Source: Streptomyces roseicoloratus
GTDB taxonomy: Bacteria > Actinomycetota > Actinomycetes > Streptomycetales > Streptomycetaceae
Length of the DNA: 64,000 bases
NCBI RefSeq assembly: GCF_004117935.1
Contig: NZ_SDOY01000116.1
Coordinates: forward strand, 62,001 to 126,000
Direction of reading: 5' to 3'
The first letter of the stretch is position 1. Each line of letters begins with the position of its first letter. A program made the translations under genes and the position numbers. The notes under the pieces were generated by a model. It was not told the origin of the DNA. It saw nothing but the letters and a program-made list of their open reading frames with translations, and searched no databases. This document shows, piece after piece, positions 49,842 to 58,280 of the stretch.

Positions 49842-50671
49842 CCGCCTCCACCGGACACCCCGTCGCGGCCTCCTCGTACGACGACCTCGTCGACCGCGTC
49901 CTGGCCGGCGGCTTCGGCCCCGACCCGCGCACCCGGCGGATCTCGGTGGCCTTCACCACCCGGCAGGCGGTGCGCCACGAAGGGCGCGGCTCCGGCTACC
50001 GGAACGAGGTGCTCAGCCTGCGCCTCGCCGAAGCCGTGGGATCCTGCGCGGTCGAGCCGGGCGAGCTGCCCGACGGCGCCGTCGACGACTGCGTCGGCGC
50101 CGACGTCGCCCGGCTCCTGGAACACGAGTCGCCGCCGGTACGGGTCGCCGCCCTCGACGCGTACCTCATGCACGCCCTGCCGCACGGTCCGGAGAACGGC
50201 GCCCGGCCCTTCCCGCTTCCCTCCGGTACGTCCCTCGAGAAGTCCCGGGCCAGGGCCCGGGCCGTGGCCGAGCTGGTCGACGCCGCACCCGGCGCGACCG
50301 TGCTCGTCGTCGGCGTGGTCAACTCCCTGCTGGAGGCCCTGCGGGCGCGCGGACTCGCCTACGTCCCCTGCGACCTCAAGGGCGGCACGACCGAGTGGGG
50401 CGAGCCGGTCCGCACCGACGCCCTGGCGGAGCTGGCGCGCTGCGACGCCGTCCTCGCCTCCGGAATGACCCTCGGCAACGGCAGCTTCGAGCCGCTGCGC
50501 CGGCACGCCCAGCGCCGCGGCATCCCCCTGGTGATGTTCGCGCAGACCGGCAGCGCGGTCCTGCCGCGCCTCGTCGGCTCAGGGGTCACCGCGGTGTGCG
50601 CGGAGCCCTACCCGTTCTTCTGGCTGGACGGCGGCCCGGGGATCATCCACCGCTACGGAGGCGTCCTGTGA
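49838..50671 (+). CDS. DUF4213/DUF364 protein (putative heavy-metal chelation family)
   Basis: 277 residues. An N-terminal DUF4213-like part (SVAFTTRQAVRHEGRGSGYRN is too long to quote fully; it spans about residues 27-47) is followed by a Rossmann-like DUF364 domain: TVLVVGVVNSLLEALRARG, CDAVLASGMTLGNGSFEPL, LVMFAQTGSAVLPRLVGSG. Pfam names DUF364 'putative heavy-metal chelation', based on context rather than a proven reaction. Its place in a Zur-box operon fits a metal role. Coupled by ATGA and GTGA to both neighbours. Confidence 0.82.
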   Translation: MTASTGHPVAASSYDDLVDRVLAGGFGPDPRTRRISVAFTTRQAVRHEGRGSGYRNEVLSLRLAEAVGSCAVEPGELPDGAVDDCVGADVARLLEHESPPVRVAALDAYLMHALPHGPENGARPFPLPSGTSLEKSRARARAVAELVDAAPGATVLVVGVVNSLLEALRARGLAYVPCDLKGGTTEWGEPVRTDALAELARCDAVLASGMTLGNGSFEPLRRHAQRRGIPLVMFAQTGSAVLPRLVGSGVTAVCAEPYPFFWLDGGPGIIHRYGGVL

Positions 50672-51759
50672 CCACGGCCGTCCTCGGCTCCGCGCGCGCC
50701 GCGGGCAACCCGGACCTGCTCGCCCTGCTCGGCCGTACGCCGCTCGCCCGCGTCACCTGCGAACTGCCCTGCCCCCAGCCCGGATTCTGGGCCAAGCTCG
50801 AAGGGCTCGGCGTCGGCGGCATGAAGGCACGTGCCGCCGTCTCCATGCTGCTGGGCGCCGAGGAACGCGGTGAACTGCGGCCGGGCGCACCCGTGGTGGA
50901 GTCCACCTCGGGGACGCTCGGCATCGGACTGGCCTTCGCCGGACAAGCCCTCGGCCACCCGGTCGTGCTGGTCGGCGACACCGAGCTGGAGCCCTCGATG
51001 CGGCAACTGCTGCGCGCGCACGGCGTCCGCCTCGAACTGGTCGACCGTCCGGCGGCCGAGGGCGGCTGGCAGGCCGCGCGGCTCGCCCGGCTGCGCGAAC
51101 TGCTCGCGCTGCTCCCGGACGCGTACTGGCCCGACCAGTACAACAACCCCGACAACACGGCGGGTTACGCCTCGCTGGCGGTCGAGCTGGCCGGCCAGCT
51201 CGACCATCTCGACGTGCTGGTGTGCAGCGTCGGGACCGGCGGCCACAGCGCCGGGATCGTCGGGCCGCTGCGCCGCCATTGGCCCGGCCTGCGGCTGATC
51301 GGCGTGGACGCCACCGGCTCCACCATCTTCGGTCAGCCCGCCAGACCGCGCCTCATGCGCGGCCTCGGCAGCAGCATCCACCCGCGCAACGTCGCCTACG
51401 ACGCCTTCGACGAGGTCCACTGGGTCGGTCCCGCCGAGGCAGCCGACGCGTGCCGCCGACTGGCCCGCTCCGCCTTCGTCAGCGGCGGCTGGAGCACCGG
51501 CGCCGTCGCCCTCGTCTCCGCCTGGGCCGCCCGCGTCCACGCCGGCGCCGTGGTCGCCACCGTGTTCCCCGACGGGCAGCACCGCTATCTCGGCAGCGTG
51601 TTCGACGACGACTTCGCCGCCGCCCACGGGCTCGACCTGACCACCGCCGCCACCCGCCCCGTCGAGATCCCGCACCCCACCGCCGTGGAAGCCACCGGCT
51701 GGGCCCGGTGCCGCACCGTCACCGACCCCGTCGCCACACACCCCGAAGAGAAGCCGTGA
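50668..51759 (+). CDS. PLP-dependent cysteine-synthase-like enzyme
   Basis: 363 residues of the tryptophan-synthase-beta/CysK fold. The Schiff-base Lys lies in LGVGGMKARAAVSML; the substrate loop reads STSGTLGIGLA, where CysK has TSGNTG, so the loop Asn is replaced by Thr. The phosphate loop is CSVGTGGHSAGI. Such enzymes replace the O-leaving group of an activated serine with a nucleophile. Related enzymes make diaminopropionate precursors in metallophores (SbnA, AesA), but no SbnB-like partner is nearby. It could make a beta-substituted alanine used by the ATP-grasp ligase. Confidence 0.85.
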   Translation: MTTAVLGSARAAGNPDLLALLGRTPLARVTCELPCPQPGFWAKLEGLGVGGMKARAAVSMLLGAEERGELRPGAPVVESTSGTLGIGLAFAGQALGHPVVLVGDTELEPSMRQLLRAHGVRLELVDRPAAEGGWQAARLARLRELLALLPDAYWPDQYNNPDNTAGYASLAVELAGQLDHLDVLVCSVGTGGHSAGIVGPLRRHWPGLRLIGVDATGSTIFGQPARPRLMRGLGSSIHPRNVAYDAFDEVHWVGPAEAADACRRLARSAFVSGGWSTGAVALVSAWAARVHAGAVVATVFPDGQHRYLGSVFDDDFAAAHGLDLTTAATRPVEIPHPTAVEATGWARCRTVTDPVATHPEEKP

Positions 51760-52814
51760 AGACCAGTCAGCGCACCGTACGCCTCGAACTCACCGAGCCG
51801 CTGCGCATATCCCGTTCGACGATGTCGGCCCGTGAGGCCGTGTGGCTGACCATCGAGCACGAAGGGCTGCGCGGCCACGGAGAGGCCGTCAGCAGCGTGT
51901 ACTACGGACTCGACGCCTCCGGCCTCGCGCGGCTGCTGCACGCGGAATCCGCACGGCTGGCCCGCTTCGGCGATCCCGAGACCGCCCTGGAAGGCTTCCG
52001 CGCCGGTACGAGAAGGGGCACCGCCCCGCCGGCCGTGACCGCGGCCGTGGAGTCCGCGCTGCTCGACCTCGTGGGCAAGCGAGCGGGCGCCCCGGTCCAC
52101 CGGCTCCTGGACCCGGACGCGCTCGCGCCATCCGCCCCGACCGCCCGCACCCTCGGCATCACCTCACCGGAACGGGCCGCGGCACACGCGGCCCGCCTCG
52201 CACGCGACGGGTTTTCAGTGCTCAAGCTCAAGGCCGGGGCCCCGGACCCGGCCGACGACCTGGCCCGCGTGCGGGCCGTCCGTACCGCCGCACCGCGCGC
52301 ACGGCTGCTCCTCGACCCCAACGGCGCGTGGACCGTCCACGCGTCGGAGCGACTGCTGCCGCTCCTCGCGGAGCTGGGGGTCGAGGCCGTCGAGCAGCCC
52401 GTCGCCCCCGGCGATCCCGAGGCGCTGGCGAAGCTCGCGGAGCGCTCGCCGCTCCCCGTCATCGCCGACGAGGACGCGGTCGGTCTCGAGGACGCCCGCC
52501 GGCTCGCCGGACGCGTCCAGGGGATCAACGTCAAGCTGGCCAAGTGCGGCGGCGTCGGCGCCGCCCTCCGCATCGCCGAGCTGATCGCGGACACCGGCAC
52601 CGAGCTGATGCTCGGCTGCCTGACCGCCAGCACCCTCGGCATCGCCCCGGCCGTCCACCTCGCCGACCGGGCCCGCTGGATCGACCTCGACGGCCACCTG
52701 CTGCTCGCCGACGACCCGTGGACGGGCATCGGCGGCACCGACGGCACCGTACGCGCGAGCCGGAACCCGGGCCTGGGCGTACGCGAGCGCGACGCCGCGG
52801 GGGCACGGGCGTGA
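51756..52814 (+). CDS. Enolase-superfamily dipeptide epimerase-like enzyme
   Basis: 352 residues. The muconate-lactonising subgroup pattern is complete: KxK in FSVLKLKAG, metal ligands in LLLDPNGAW (Asp), EAVEQPVAP (Glu) and VIADEDAVG (Asp), and the second catalytic Lys in GINVKLAKCGG. The ADDPW near the end is typical of dipeptide epimerases, which invert the alpha-carbon of one residue in a dipeptide. Next to an ATP-grasp ligase this suggests dipeptide formation followed by epimerisation. GTGA overlaps on both sides. Confidence 0.88.
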   Translation: MKTSQRTVRLELTEPLRISRSTMSAREAVWLTIEHEGLRGHGEAVSSVYYGLDASGLARLLHAESARLARFGDPETALEGFRAGTRRGTAPPAVTAAVESALLDLVGKRAGAPVHRLLDPDALAPSAPTARTLGITSPERAAAHAARLARDGFSVLKLKAGAPDPADDLARVRAVRTAAPRARLLLDPNGAWTVHASERLLPLLAELGVEAVEQPVAPGDPEALAKLAERSPLPVIADEDAVGLEDARRLAGRVQGINVKLAKCGGVGAALRIAELIADTGTELMLGCLTASTLGIAPAVHLADRARWIDLDGHLLLADDPWTGIGGTDGTVRASRNPGLGVRERDAAGARA

Positions 52815-54088
52815 AGACCTGGCACGAGATACGCGGCCTCCCGCCCGCCCTCCGGCTCCTCCTGGTCAACCAACTGGGTGTCAACACCGGCTTCTACCTG
52901 CTGGTCCCGTACCTCGCCCTGCACCTGAGCGAGGACCTGGGGATGTCGGCCGCCGTCGTCGGCGTCGTGCTCGGCGTGCGCAACCTCAGCCAGCAGGGGC
53001 TGTTCCTCATCGGCGGGACGGCATCGGACCGGCTCGGAGCGCGCGGCGTCATCATCGCCGGATGCGCCCTGCGCACCGTCGGCTTCGGACTGTTCGCGCT
53101 CGGCGTCGGACTGCCCGTCCTCCTCGCCGCATCCGTGCTCAGCGGCCTGGCCGGAGCCCTGTTCAATCCGGCCGTGCGGGCCTATCTCGCCCTGGAGGCG
53201 GGGGAGCGCAAGGCGGAGGCGTTCGCCCTGTTCCACGTCTTCGCCACCACCGGGGCCCTGCTGGGGCCGCTGCTCGGCAGTGCCCTGCTCCTCGTCGACT
53301 TCCGGGCCTGCGCCCTCACAGCGGCCGCGGTCTTCGCCGTGCTCACCGTCGCCCAGACCCTGGTCCTCCCGGCGCGCCAGGTCGCGCCGACCGGCAACAG
53401 CGTCCTCGCCGACTGGCGCGAGGTGATCGCGAACCGTGGCTTCCTCGCCTTCGCCCTGGCCATGGTCGGCATGTTCACCCTGCAGAACCAGCTGTACCTG
53501 CTGCTGCCCGACGGCGCCCGGCGCGCGACCGGCTGGGAAGGCGCCGCCGGTCCCGTCTTCCTCGTCGGCACCCTCGCCAACCTCTGGCTCCAGCTGCGCG
53601 TCACGACCGCGCTCAAGGCCCGGGGCAGCAGGGCACGCTGGATCAGCGGCGGGCTCGTGCTGATGGGACTGTCCTTCGTACCGCCGATGGCCGTGTCGGG
53701 GTACGGCCCGGCCCCCGACGGCCTCGCGGACGCGGCGCTGCGCGCGCTGCCCGTCCTGGGCGGCGCCCTGATGCTCAGCCTGGGCGTGATGCTGGCCCAG
53801 CCGTTCGTGATGGAACTGATCCCCGCCTTCGGCCGCACCGAACTCACCGGCACCTACTTCGGCCTGTTCTACGTCGTCTCCGGCATCGCCGCCGCCGTCG
53901 GCAACACGGTCGTCGGCTGGGCCATGGACGCCGGTGAGCGCATCGGCGCGCCGTGGTTGCCGTGGGCCTGCTGCCTGGCCTTCGGACTCGCCTCCGGCGC
54001 CGGCGTCGCGTGGCTGCACCGCCGCCGGGTCCTTCCCGCCCGCCCCACCGCCGTCCCGGCGACCGTCCGAGGAGCGCGCCGCACATGA
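52811..54088 (+). CDS. MFS transporter (probable exporter)
   Basis: 425 residues with about 11-12 membrane helices. The loop 2-3 motif reads GGTASDRLGARGVIIAG (MFS motif A, GxxxDRxGxR), and the loop after helix 10 has FGRTELTGTYFG. Small MFS proteins in such operons usually export the small molecule made. GTG start inside the epimerase stop; ATGA overlap with the methyltransferase. Confidence 0.88.
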   Translation: MKTWHEIRGLPPALRLLLVNQLGVNTGFYLLVPYLALHLSEDLGMSAAVVGVVLGVRNLSQQGLFLIGGTASDRLGARGVIIAGCALRTVGFGLFALGVGLPVLLAASVLSGLAGALFNPAVRAYLALEAGERKAEAFALFHVFATTGALLGPLLGSALLLVDFRACALTAAAVFAVLTVAQTLVLPARQVAPTGNSVLADWREVIANRGFLAFALAMVGMFTLQNQLYLLLPDGARRATGWEGAAGPVFLVGTLANLWLQLRVTTALKARGSRARWISGGLVLMGLSFVPPMAVSGYGPAPDGLADAALRALPVLGGALMLSLGVMLAQPFVMELIPAFGRTELTGTYFGLFYVVSGIAAAVGNTVVGWAMDAGERIGAPWLPWACCLAFGLASGAGVAWLHRRRVLPARPTAVPATVRGARRT

Positions 54089-54894
54089 CCCACACCACCA
54101 ACGCCAACCTGCTCACCGACAACCCCGCGCTGTACGAGGCCCGGTTCCCCGATCCCGAACGGCTCGCCGGGCGCTGGACCGAGGACTGCCTGCGCCGGTA
54201 CGGGGCGCCCGGCCCCCGCGTCCTGGACCTCGGCTGCGGCACCGGGCGCGACGCCGCGTACCTGCACCGCGCCGGCCGTACCGTCACCGGCGCCGACCTG
54301 TCCGACGCGATGCTGGCGTACGCCCGCGACCGGCACCCCGGCCCCGCCTTCGTCCGGGCCGACCTGCACGGCTTCGACCTGGGGGAGCGGAGCTTCGACG
54401 CGGCGGTGTGCCTGGACAGCGCCCTGCTGTACTGCCACACGAACGACCAGCTCGACGGCTTCCTGGCGTCCTGCCGCCGGTCCCTCGTACCCGGCGGCCT
54501 GCTCGTCGCCGAAATGCGCAACGGCGCGTTCTTCCTGGGGCGTACGGAACTCCTGGACGCCCCTTCCGTCAACCGGTTCACCTGGCAGGGCACCGTCTAC
54601 CGCTCCACCACCACGCTGTCCGTGGACCGGGCGGCCCAACTGCTGCGTCGTCGGCGGGTGTGGGCCTCGGACGACGGCTCCCCGCCGGTCGAGCAGCGCT
54701 CCGCGTGGCGCCTGCTCCTCCCCCAGGAGCTGCGCCACGTCCTCGCCACGCACGGCTTCGAGGTGCTCGCCCTGCACGACGGGCCCGGCCCACGTACCGA
54801 GCCGCCCTGGAAGGAAGGCGACCTGCCCGGCGCGACGGCCGACGCCGACCGGCTGCACCTCGTCGCCCGTCTCACCACCGCACCCCGTCCCTGA
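54085..54894 (+). CDS. Class I SAM-dependent methyltransferase
   Basis: 269 residues. Motif I is RVLDLGCGTGRDAAYL, the ribose-binding acid lies in GADLSDAML, and RADLHGFDLGERSFDAAVCL and LVPGGLLVAE follow. It probably methylates the small molecule made by the operon. The ATG overlaps the MFS stop (ATGA), and the next gene follows after 46 nt, the only gap in the run. Confidence 0.87.
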   Translation: MTHTTNANLLTDNPALYEARFPDPERLAGRWTEDCLRRYGAPGPRVLDLGCGTGRDAAYLHRAGRTVTGADLSDAMLAYARDRHPGPAFVRADLHGFDLGERSFDAAVCLDSALLYCHTNDQLDGFLASCRRSLVPGGLLVAEMRNGAFFLGRTELLDAPSVNRFTWQGTVYRSTTTLSVDRAAQLLRRRRVWASDDGSPPVEQRSAWRLLLPQELRHVLATHGFEVLALHDGPGPRTEPPWKEGDLPGATADADRLHLVARLTTAPRP

Positions 54895-54940
54895 GCCCCC
54901 ACGCGTCCCATCCGCTCGCACCCCAGCAAGGAACACCGCC

Positions 54941-56548
54941 ATGAACGACTCTCCCGAACACGACGCCTCCGCGGACGACCGCCGCTTCCCCGGTCTGCGT
55001 CGCCGGGGTTTCCTCGCCGTCGCCGGAGGCGCTGCCGGCGTCGGCGCCCTCGCCCTCACCGGCTGTGCCGGTTCCGGACCGGCCGCCGGCACCGCCAAGG
55101 CCGGTGGCACGCCCAGGCGCGGTGGACGCCTGCGCGCGGCCTTCGCCGGCGGCGGCGCGAGCGAGACGCTCGACCCGCACCTCGCCAACCTCTTCGCGGA
55201 CGTGGCCCGCGCCAAGGCACTCTTCGACAAGCTCGCCGACTACGGCCCCGACCTGTCCGCCCGGCCGCGGCTCGCCGCGACGTGGGAGCCGAACGCCGGC
55301 CTGGACCGCTGGAAGGTCACCCTGCGCGAGGCGGCCTTCCATCACGGCAAGCCCGTGACCGCCGCCGACGTCCTGTACAGCTACCGGCGCATCACCGACC
55401 CGAAGAAGGCCTACCGCGCCAAGGCGTCCCTGGAACCCGTCGACCTCGAGGCCAGCCGCGCGCCGGACGCGAGGACCGTCGAGTTCGTCCTCAAGCGCCC
55501 CACCGCCGAATTCCCCAACGTGCTCGCCGCGTTCGGCGCGTACATCGTCCCCGAGGGCGAGCAGGACTTCGACGGGCAGCCGGTCGGCAGCGGCCCGTTC
55601 CGCTTCGTCTCCTTCGCTCCCGGCAAGTCCGCCGTCTTCAGGCGCAACGAGGAGTACTGGGACGGCGCCCCGTACCTCGACGAGCTGGAGTTCGTCGTCG
55701 CCAACGAGGAGTCCGCCCGCGTCAACGCCCTCCTGGGCGGCCAGGTCGAGTACGCCCACGAGCTGGGCCCCACCACCGCCCGTGCCCACGAGGGCAGGGG
55801 CCGGATCGAGATCGTCCGGCTCCGCAACAGCGCCATGCAGGGCTTCGTCATGAAGACCGACCGCCCGCCGTTCGACGACAAACGGGTGCGCGAGGCGTTC
55901 TTCCTGATCGCCGATCGCGAGGAACTGGTCGCGGGCGCCCTGTCCGGCGCCGGCGAGATCGGCAACGACCTGTTCGGCAAGGGCTACGAGTACTACGCCG
56001 CGAGCCTGCCCCAGCGCGAACAGGACCTCGACCGGGCCAAGGCGCTGCTCAAGCAGGCGGGTGCCGACGGGCTCAAGGTCACCCTCGACACCTCGCCCGT
56101 CGCCGCCGGGTTCACCGAGGCCGCCACCATCTTCCGCGACCAGGCCGCGAAGGCCGGCGTCACCGTCACCATCAGGACCGGCAGCAAGGACAGTTACTGG
56201 AAGGACATCCTCGACTCGGGGACCTTCGCCTCCTACCGCTCCGGCGCCATGCCCATCGAAGCCCACATCTCCCAGCGCCTGCTCACCGGCTCCACCACCA
56301 ACGCCACGAAGTGGCAGCACAAGGACTTCGACACCCTGTACGAGCAGGCGCAGTCCACCCGGGACACGAAGGAGCGGGCCGCGATCTACGAGCGCATGCA
56401 GCGCCGTCTGCACACCGAAGGCGGCTTCCTGGTCTGGGGCTTCGCCGACTGGATCCTCGGCACCGCGAAGAACGTCCGGGGCGTCGACGCGAAGGCACCG
56501 GCCAACTCCCTCGACTGGGCCCGCTTCGACAAGGTGTGGCTCGCGTGA
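54941..56548 (+). CDS. ABC transporter substrate-binding lipoprotein (SBP_bac_5; peptide/nickel/opine type)
   Basis: 535 residues. A Tat-type lipoprotein signal is clear: RRRGFLAVAGG, then ALTGC with the lipidated Cys near residue 43. The SBP_bac_5 fold follows (ETLDPHLANLFADVARAKAL, GKPVTAADVLYSYRRITDP, VGSGPFRFVSF, DKRVREAFFLIADREELV). Family members bind peptides, nickel chelates or metallophore-metal complexes. AAGGA before the ATG. Placed between the biosynthesis genes and the permeases, it may recover the metal complex. Confidence 0.9.
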   Translation: MNDSPEHDASADDRRFPGLRRRGFLAVAGGAAGVGALALTGCAGSGPAAGTAKAGGTPRRGGRLRAAFAGGGASETLDPHLANLFADVARAKALFDKLADYGPDLSARPRLAATWEPNAGLDRWKVTLREAAFHHGKPVTAADVLYSYRRITDPKKAYRAKASLEPVDLEASRAPDARTVEFVLKRPTAEFPNVLAAFGAYIVPEGEQDFDGQPVGSGPFRFVSFAPGKSAVFRRNEEYWDGAPYLDELEFVVANEESARVNALLGGQVEYAHELGPTTARAHEGRGRIEIVRLRNSAMQGFVMKTDRPPFDDKRVREAFFLIADREELVAGALSGAGEIGNDLFGKGYEYYAASLPQREQDLDRAKALLKQAGADGLKVTLDTSPVAAGFTEAATIFRDQAAKAGVTVTIRTGSKDSYWKDILDSGTFASYRSGAMPIEAHISQRLLTGSTTNATKWQHKDFDTLYEQAQSTRDTKERAAIYERMQRRLHTEGGFLVWGFADWILGTAKNVRGVDAKAPANSLDWARFDKVWLA

Positions 56549-57498
56549 CCCGACTCCGGTCCTGGCTCGCCCGGCGGCTGCTGCTCGGCGCGGCGCAGAC
56601 GGCAGCCGTCGTGCTGCTCGTCTTCGCCCTCACCGAGGCGCTGCCGGGCGACGCCGCCGTCGCCCGCGCCGGCGACCAGCCCGACCCGGAACGCATCGCG
56701 GCCATCCGGGAGGCCATGGGCCTCGACCGGCCCGCGCACGAACGACTGGCCGACTGGGCCGCCGGGCTGCCGCACGGAGACTTCGGCACCTCCCTGGCCT
56801 CCGGGCGACCCGTCAGCGCGTACCTCACCGACGGCTTCGGACCGACGCTGCTCCTCGCCACCCTCACGATCGCGCTCCTCGTCCCGATCGGCGTCGGCCT
56901 CGGCGTGCTCGCCGCCCGGCACGAGGGCCGACTCGTCGACCGGCTCGTCAGCTCGGTGACGCTCGGCGTCTACGCCGTGCCCGAGTTCGCCTTCGGCGTT
57001 CTGCTCGTCACCGTCTTCGCCCTGCGCCTGGGCTGGCTCCCGCCGACCGCCGTCGGCTACGGCACCGACCTCCTCGCCCACCCCGCCGCCCTGGTCCTGC
57101 CCGTGCTCGTCCTGCTCTCCCGCCCGGTGTGCTCCCTCGCCCGCCTCGTACGCGCCGGCATGATCGACGCGCTGGCCTCGCCGTACGCGGCGCACGCCCG
57201 CCGCTACGGCGTCCCGGGCATCCGCGTCCGGTACGGACACGCCCTGCCCAACGCCGTCGCGCCCGCCGCCCAGCAGCTGGCCCGCACCATCGACTGGCTG
57301 CTGTGCGGCGTCATCGTCGTGGAGGCCCTGTACGTGATCCCCGGGCTCGGCACCGTCCTGATGAACGCCGTCGCCGAACGCGACGTGCCCGTCGTCCAGG
57401 GCCTCGCCGTCGTCTTCGGCGTCACCACCGTCGTGCTCAACCTCGGCGCCGACCTGGTCGCGCGCCGCTTCGCCCCCCGCTCGGAGGTGGTCGCGTGA
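56545..57498 (+). CDS. ABC importer permease 1 (DppB/NikB type)
   Basis: 317 residues with about six helices. The family marks are present: GDAAVARAG near the N-terminus, HGDFGTSLASGRPVSAYL, and the EAA-like loop RRYGVPGIRVRYGHALPNAV. Partner of the downstream permease. GTG overlaps the binding-protein stop (GTGA). Confidence 0.9.
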   Translation: MTRLRSWLARRLLLGAAQTAAVVLLVFALTEALPGDAAVARAGDQPDPERIAAIREAMGLDRPAHERLADWAAGLPHGDFGTSLASGRPVSAYLTDGFGPTLLLATLTIALLVPIGVGLGVLAARHEGRLVDRLVSSVTLGVYAVPEFAFGVLLVTVFALRLGWLPPTAVGYGTDLLAHPAALVLPVLVLLSRPVCSLARLVRAGMIDALASPYAAHARRYGVPGIRVRYGHALPNAVAPAAQQLARTIDWLLCGVIVVEALYVIPGLGTVLMNAVAERDVPVVQGLAVVFGVTTVVLNLGADLVARRFAPRSEVVA

Positions 57499-58280
57499 GA
57501 TCCCGTCGCGCGCTCGGAGCGCTCATCGTCGGCGTCCCCCTCGCCCTGGCCCTGCTGGGTCCGCTGCTCGCGGGAGGACCCGGCCCGCGCACGGCCTCGT
57601 TCACGCTCGGCGGCGGACACTGGCTCGGCACCGACTTCGTCGGCCGGGACGTCTGGCGCCAAGTCCTGCTCGGCGGGCGGTCGGTGGTCCTCGTGGCGCT
57701 GGCCGCGACGGCCCTGTCCTACCTCGTGGCGCTGCCCGTCGGCCTCGTCAGCGCGCTCACCCACCGCACCTGGCTGGAAGAACTGCTGATGCGGCCCCTC
57801 GACGTGCTGCTCGCCGTGCCGTCCCTCCTGATGATCCTGCTCGTCGCCGCCGTCCTCACCCCGGGGGGCGTCGGCCTCGCCCTGCTGGTGGCCCTCGTCA
57901 ACGTCCCCGACGCCGCCCGGATCGTCCGGGCCGCGGCGGCCGACGTCGCGTCGCGCCCGGCGGTCGAAGCGCTGCGCATGCAGGGGGAGACCTGGTGGCG
58001 CACGGCCGTCGGCTACGTGGGCCGGTCCCTGACGCGCACGCTCGCCGCCGACGCGGGCGTACGGCTGACCGGTGTGCTGTACCTCGTCGCCACCGCGGCG
58101 TTCCTCGGCGTCGGCGTCGAGCCGGACGCGGCCGACTGGGCGGTCTTGGTGGACCGCAACCGCACCGGGCTGTTCGTCCAGCCCTGGGCCGTGGTCGTGC
58201 CCGCCCTGCTCATCGTCGCCCTGACCACGGGGGCCAACCTGCTCGTCGACGCCCGACTGGAGAGGCGGAAGCGGACGTGA
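57495..58280 (+). CDS. ABC importer permease 2 (DppC/NikC type)
   Basis: 261 residues. HWLGTDFVGRDVWRQVLLGG is the DppC/NikC N-terminal signature, and ALRMQGETWWRTAVGYVGRS is the ATPase-contact loop. Slightly shorter than usual (about 280). GTGA overlaps on both sides. Confidence 0.9.
   Translation: MRSRRALGALIVGVPLALALLGPLLAGGPGPRTASFTLGGGHWLGTDFVGRDVWRQVLLGGRSVVLVALAATALSYLVALPVGLVSALTHRTWLEELLMRPLDVLLAVPSLLMILLVAAVLTPGGVGLALLVALVNVPDAARIVRAAAADVASRPAVEALRMQGETWWRTAVGYVGRSLTRTLAADAGVRLTGVLYLVATAAFLGVGVEPDAADWAVLVDRNRTGLFVQPWAVVVPALLIVALTTGANLLVDARLERRKRT

Noticed and set aside
51902..54019. 705-codon minus-strand frame under the epimerase and MFS genes
   Set aside because: Gln/Asp/Gly-rich shadow; plus-strand genes have full catalytic motifs and coupled starts.
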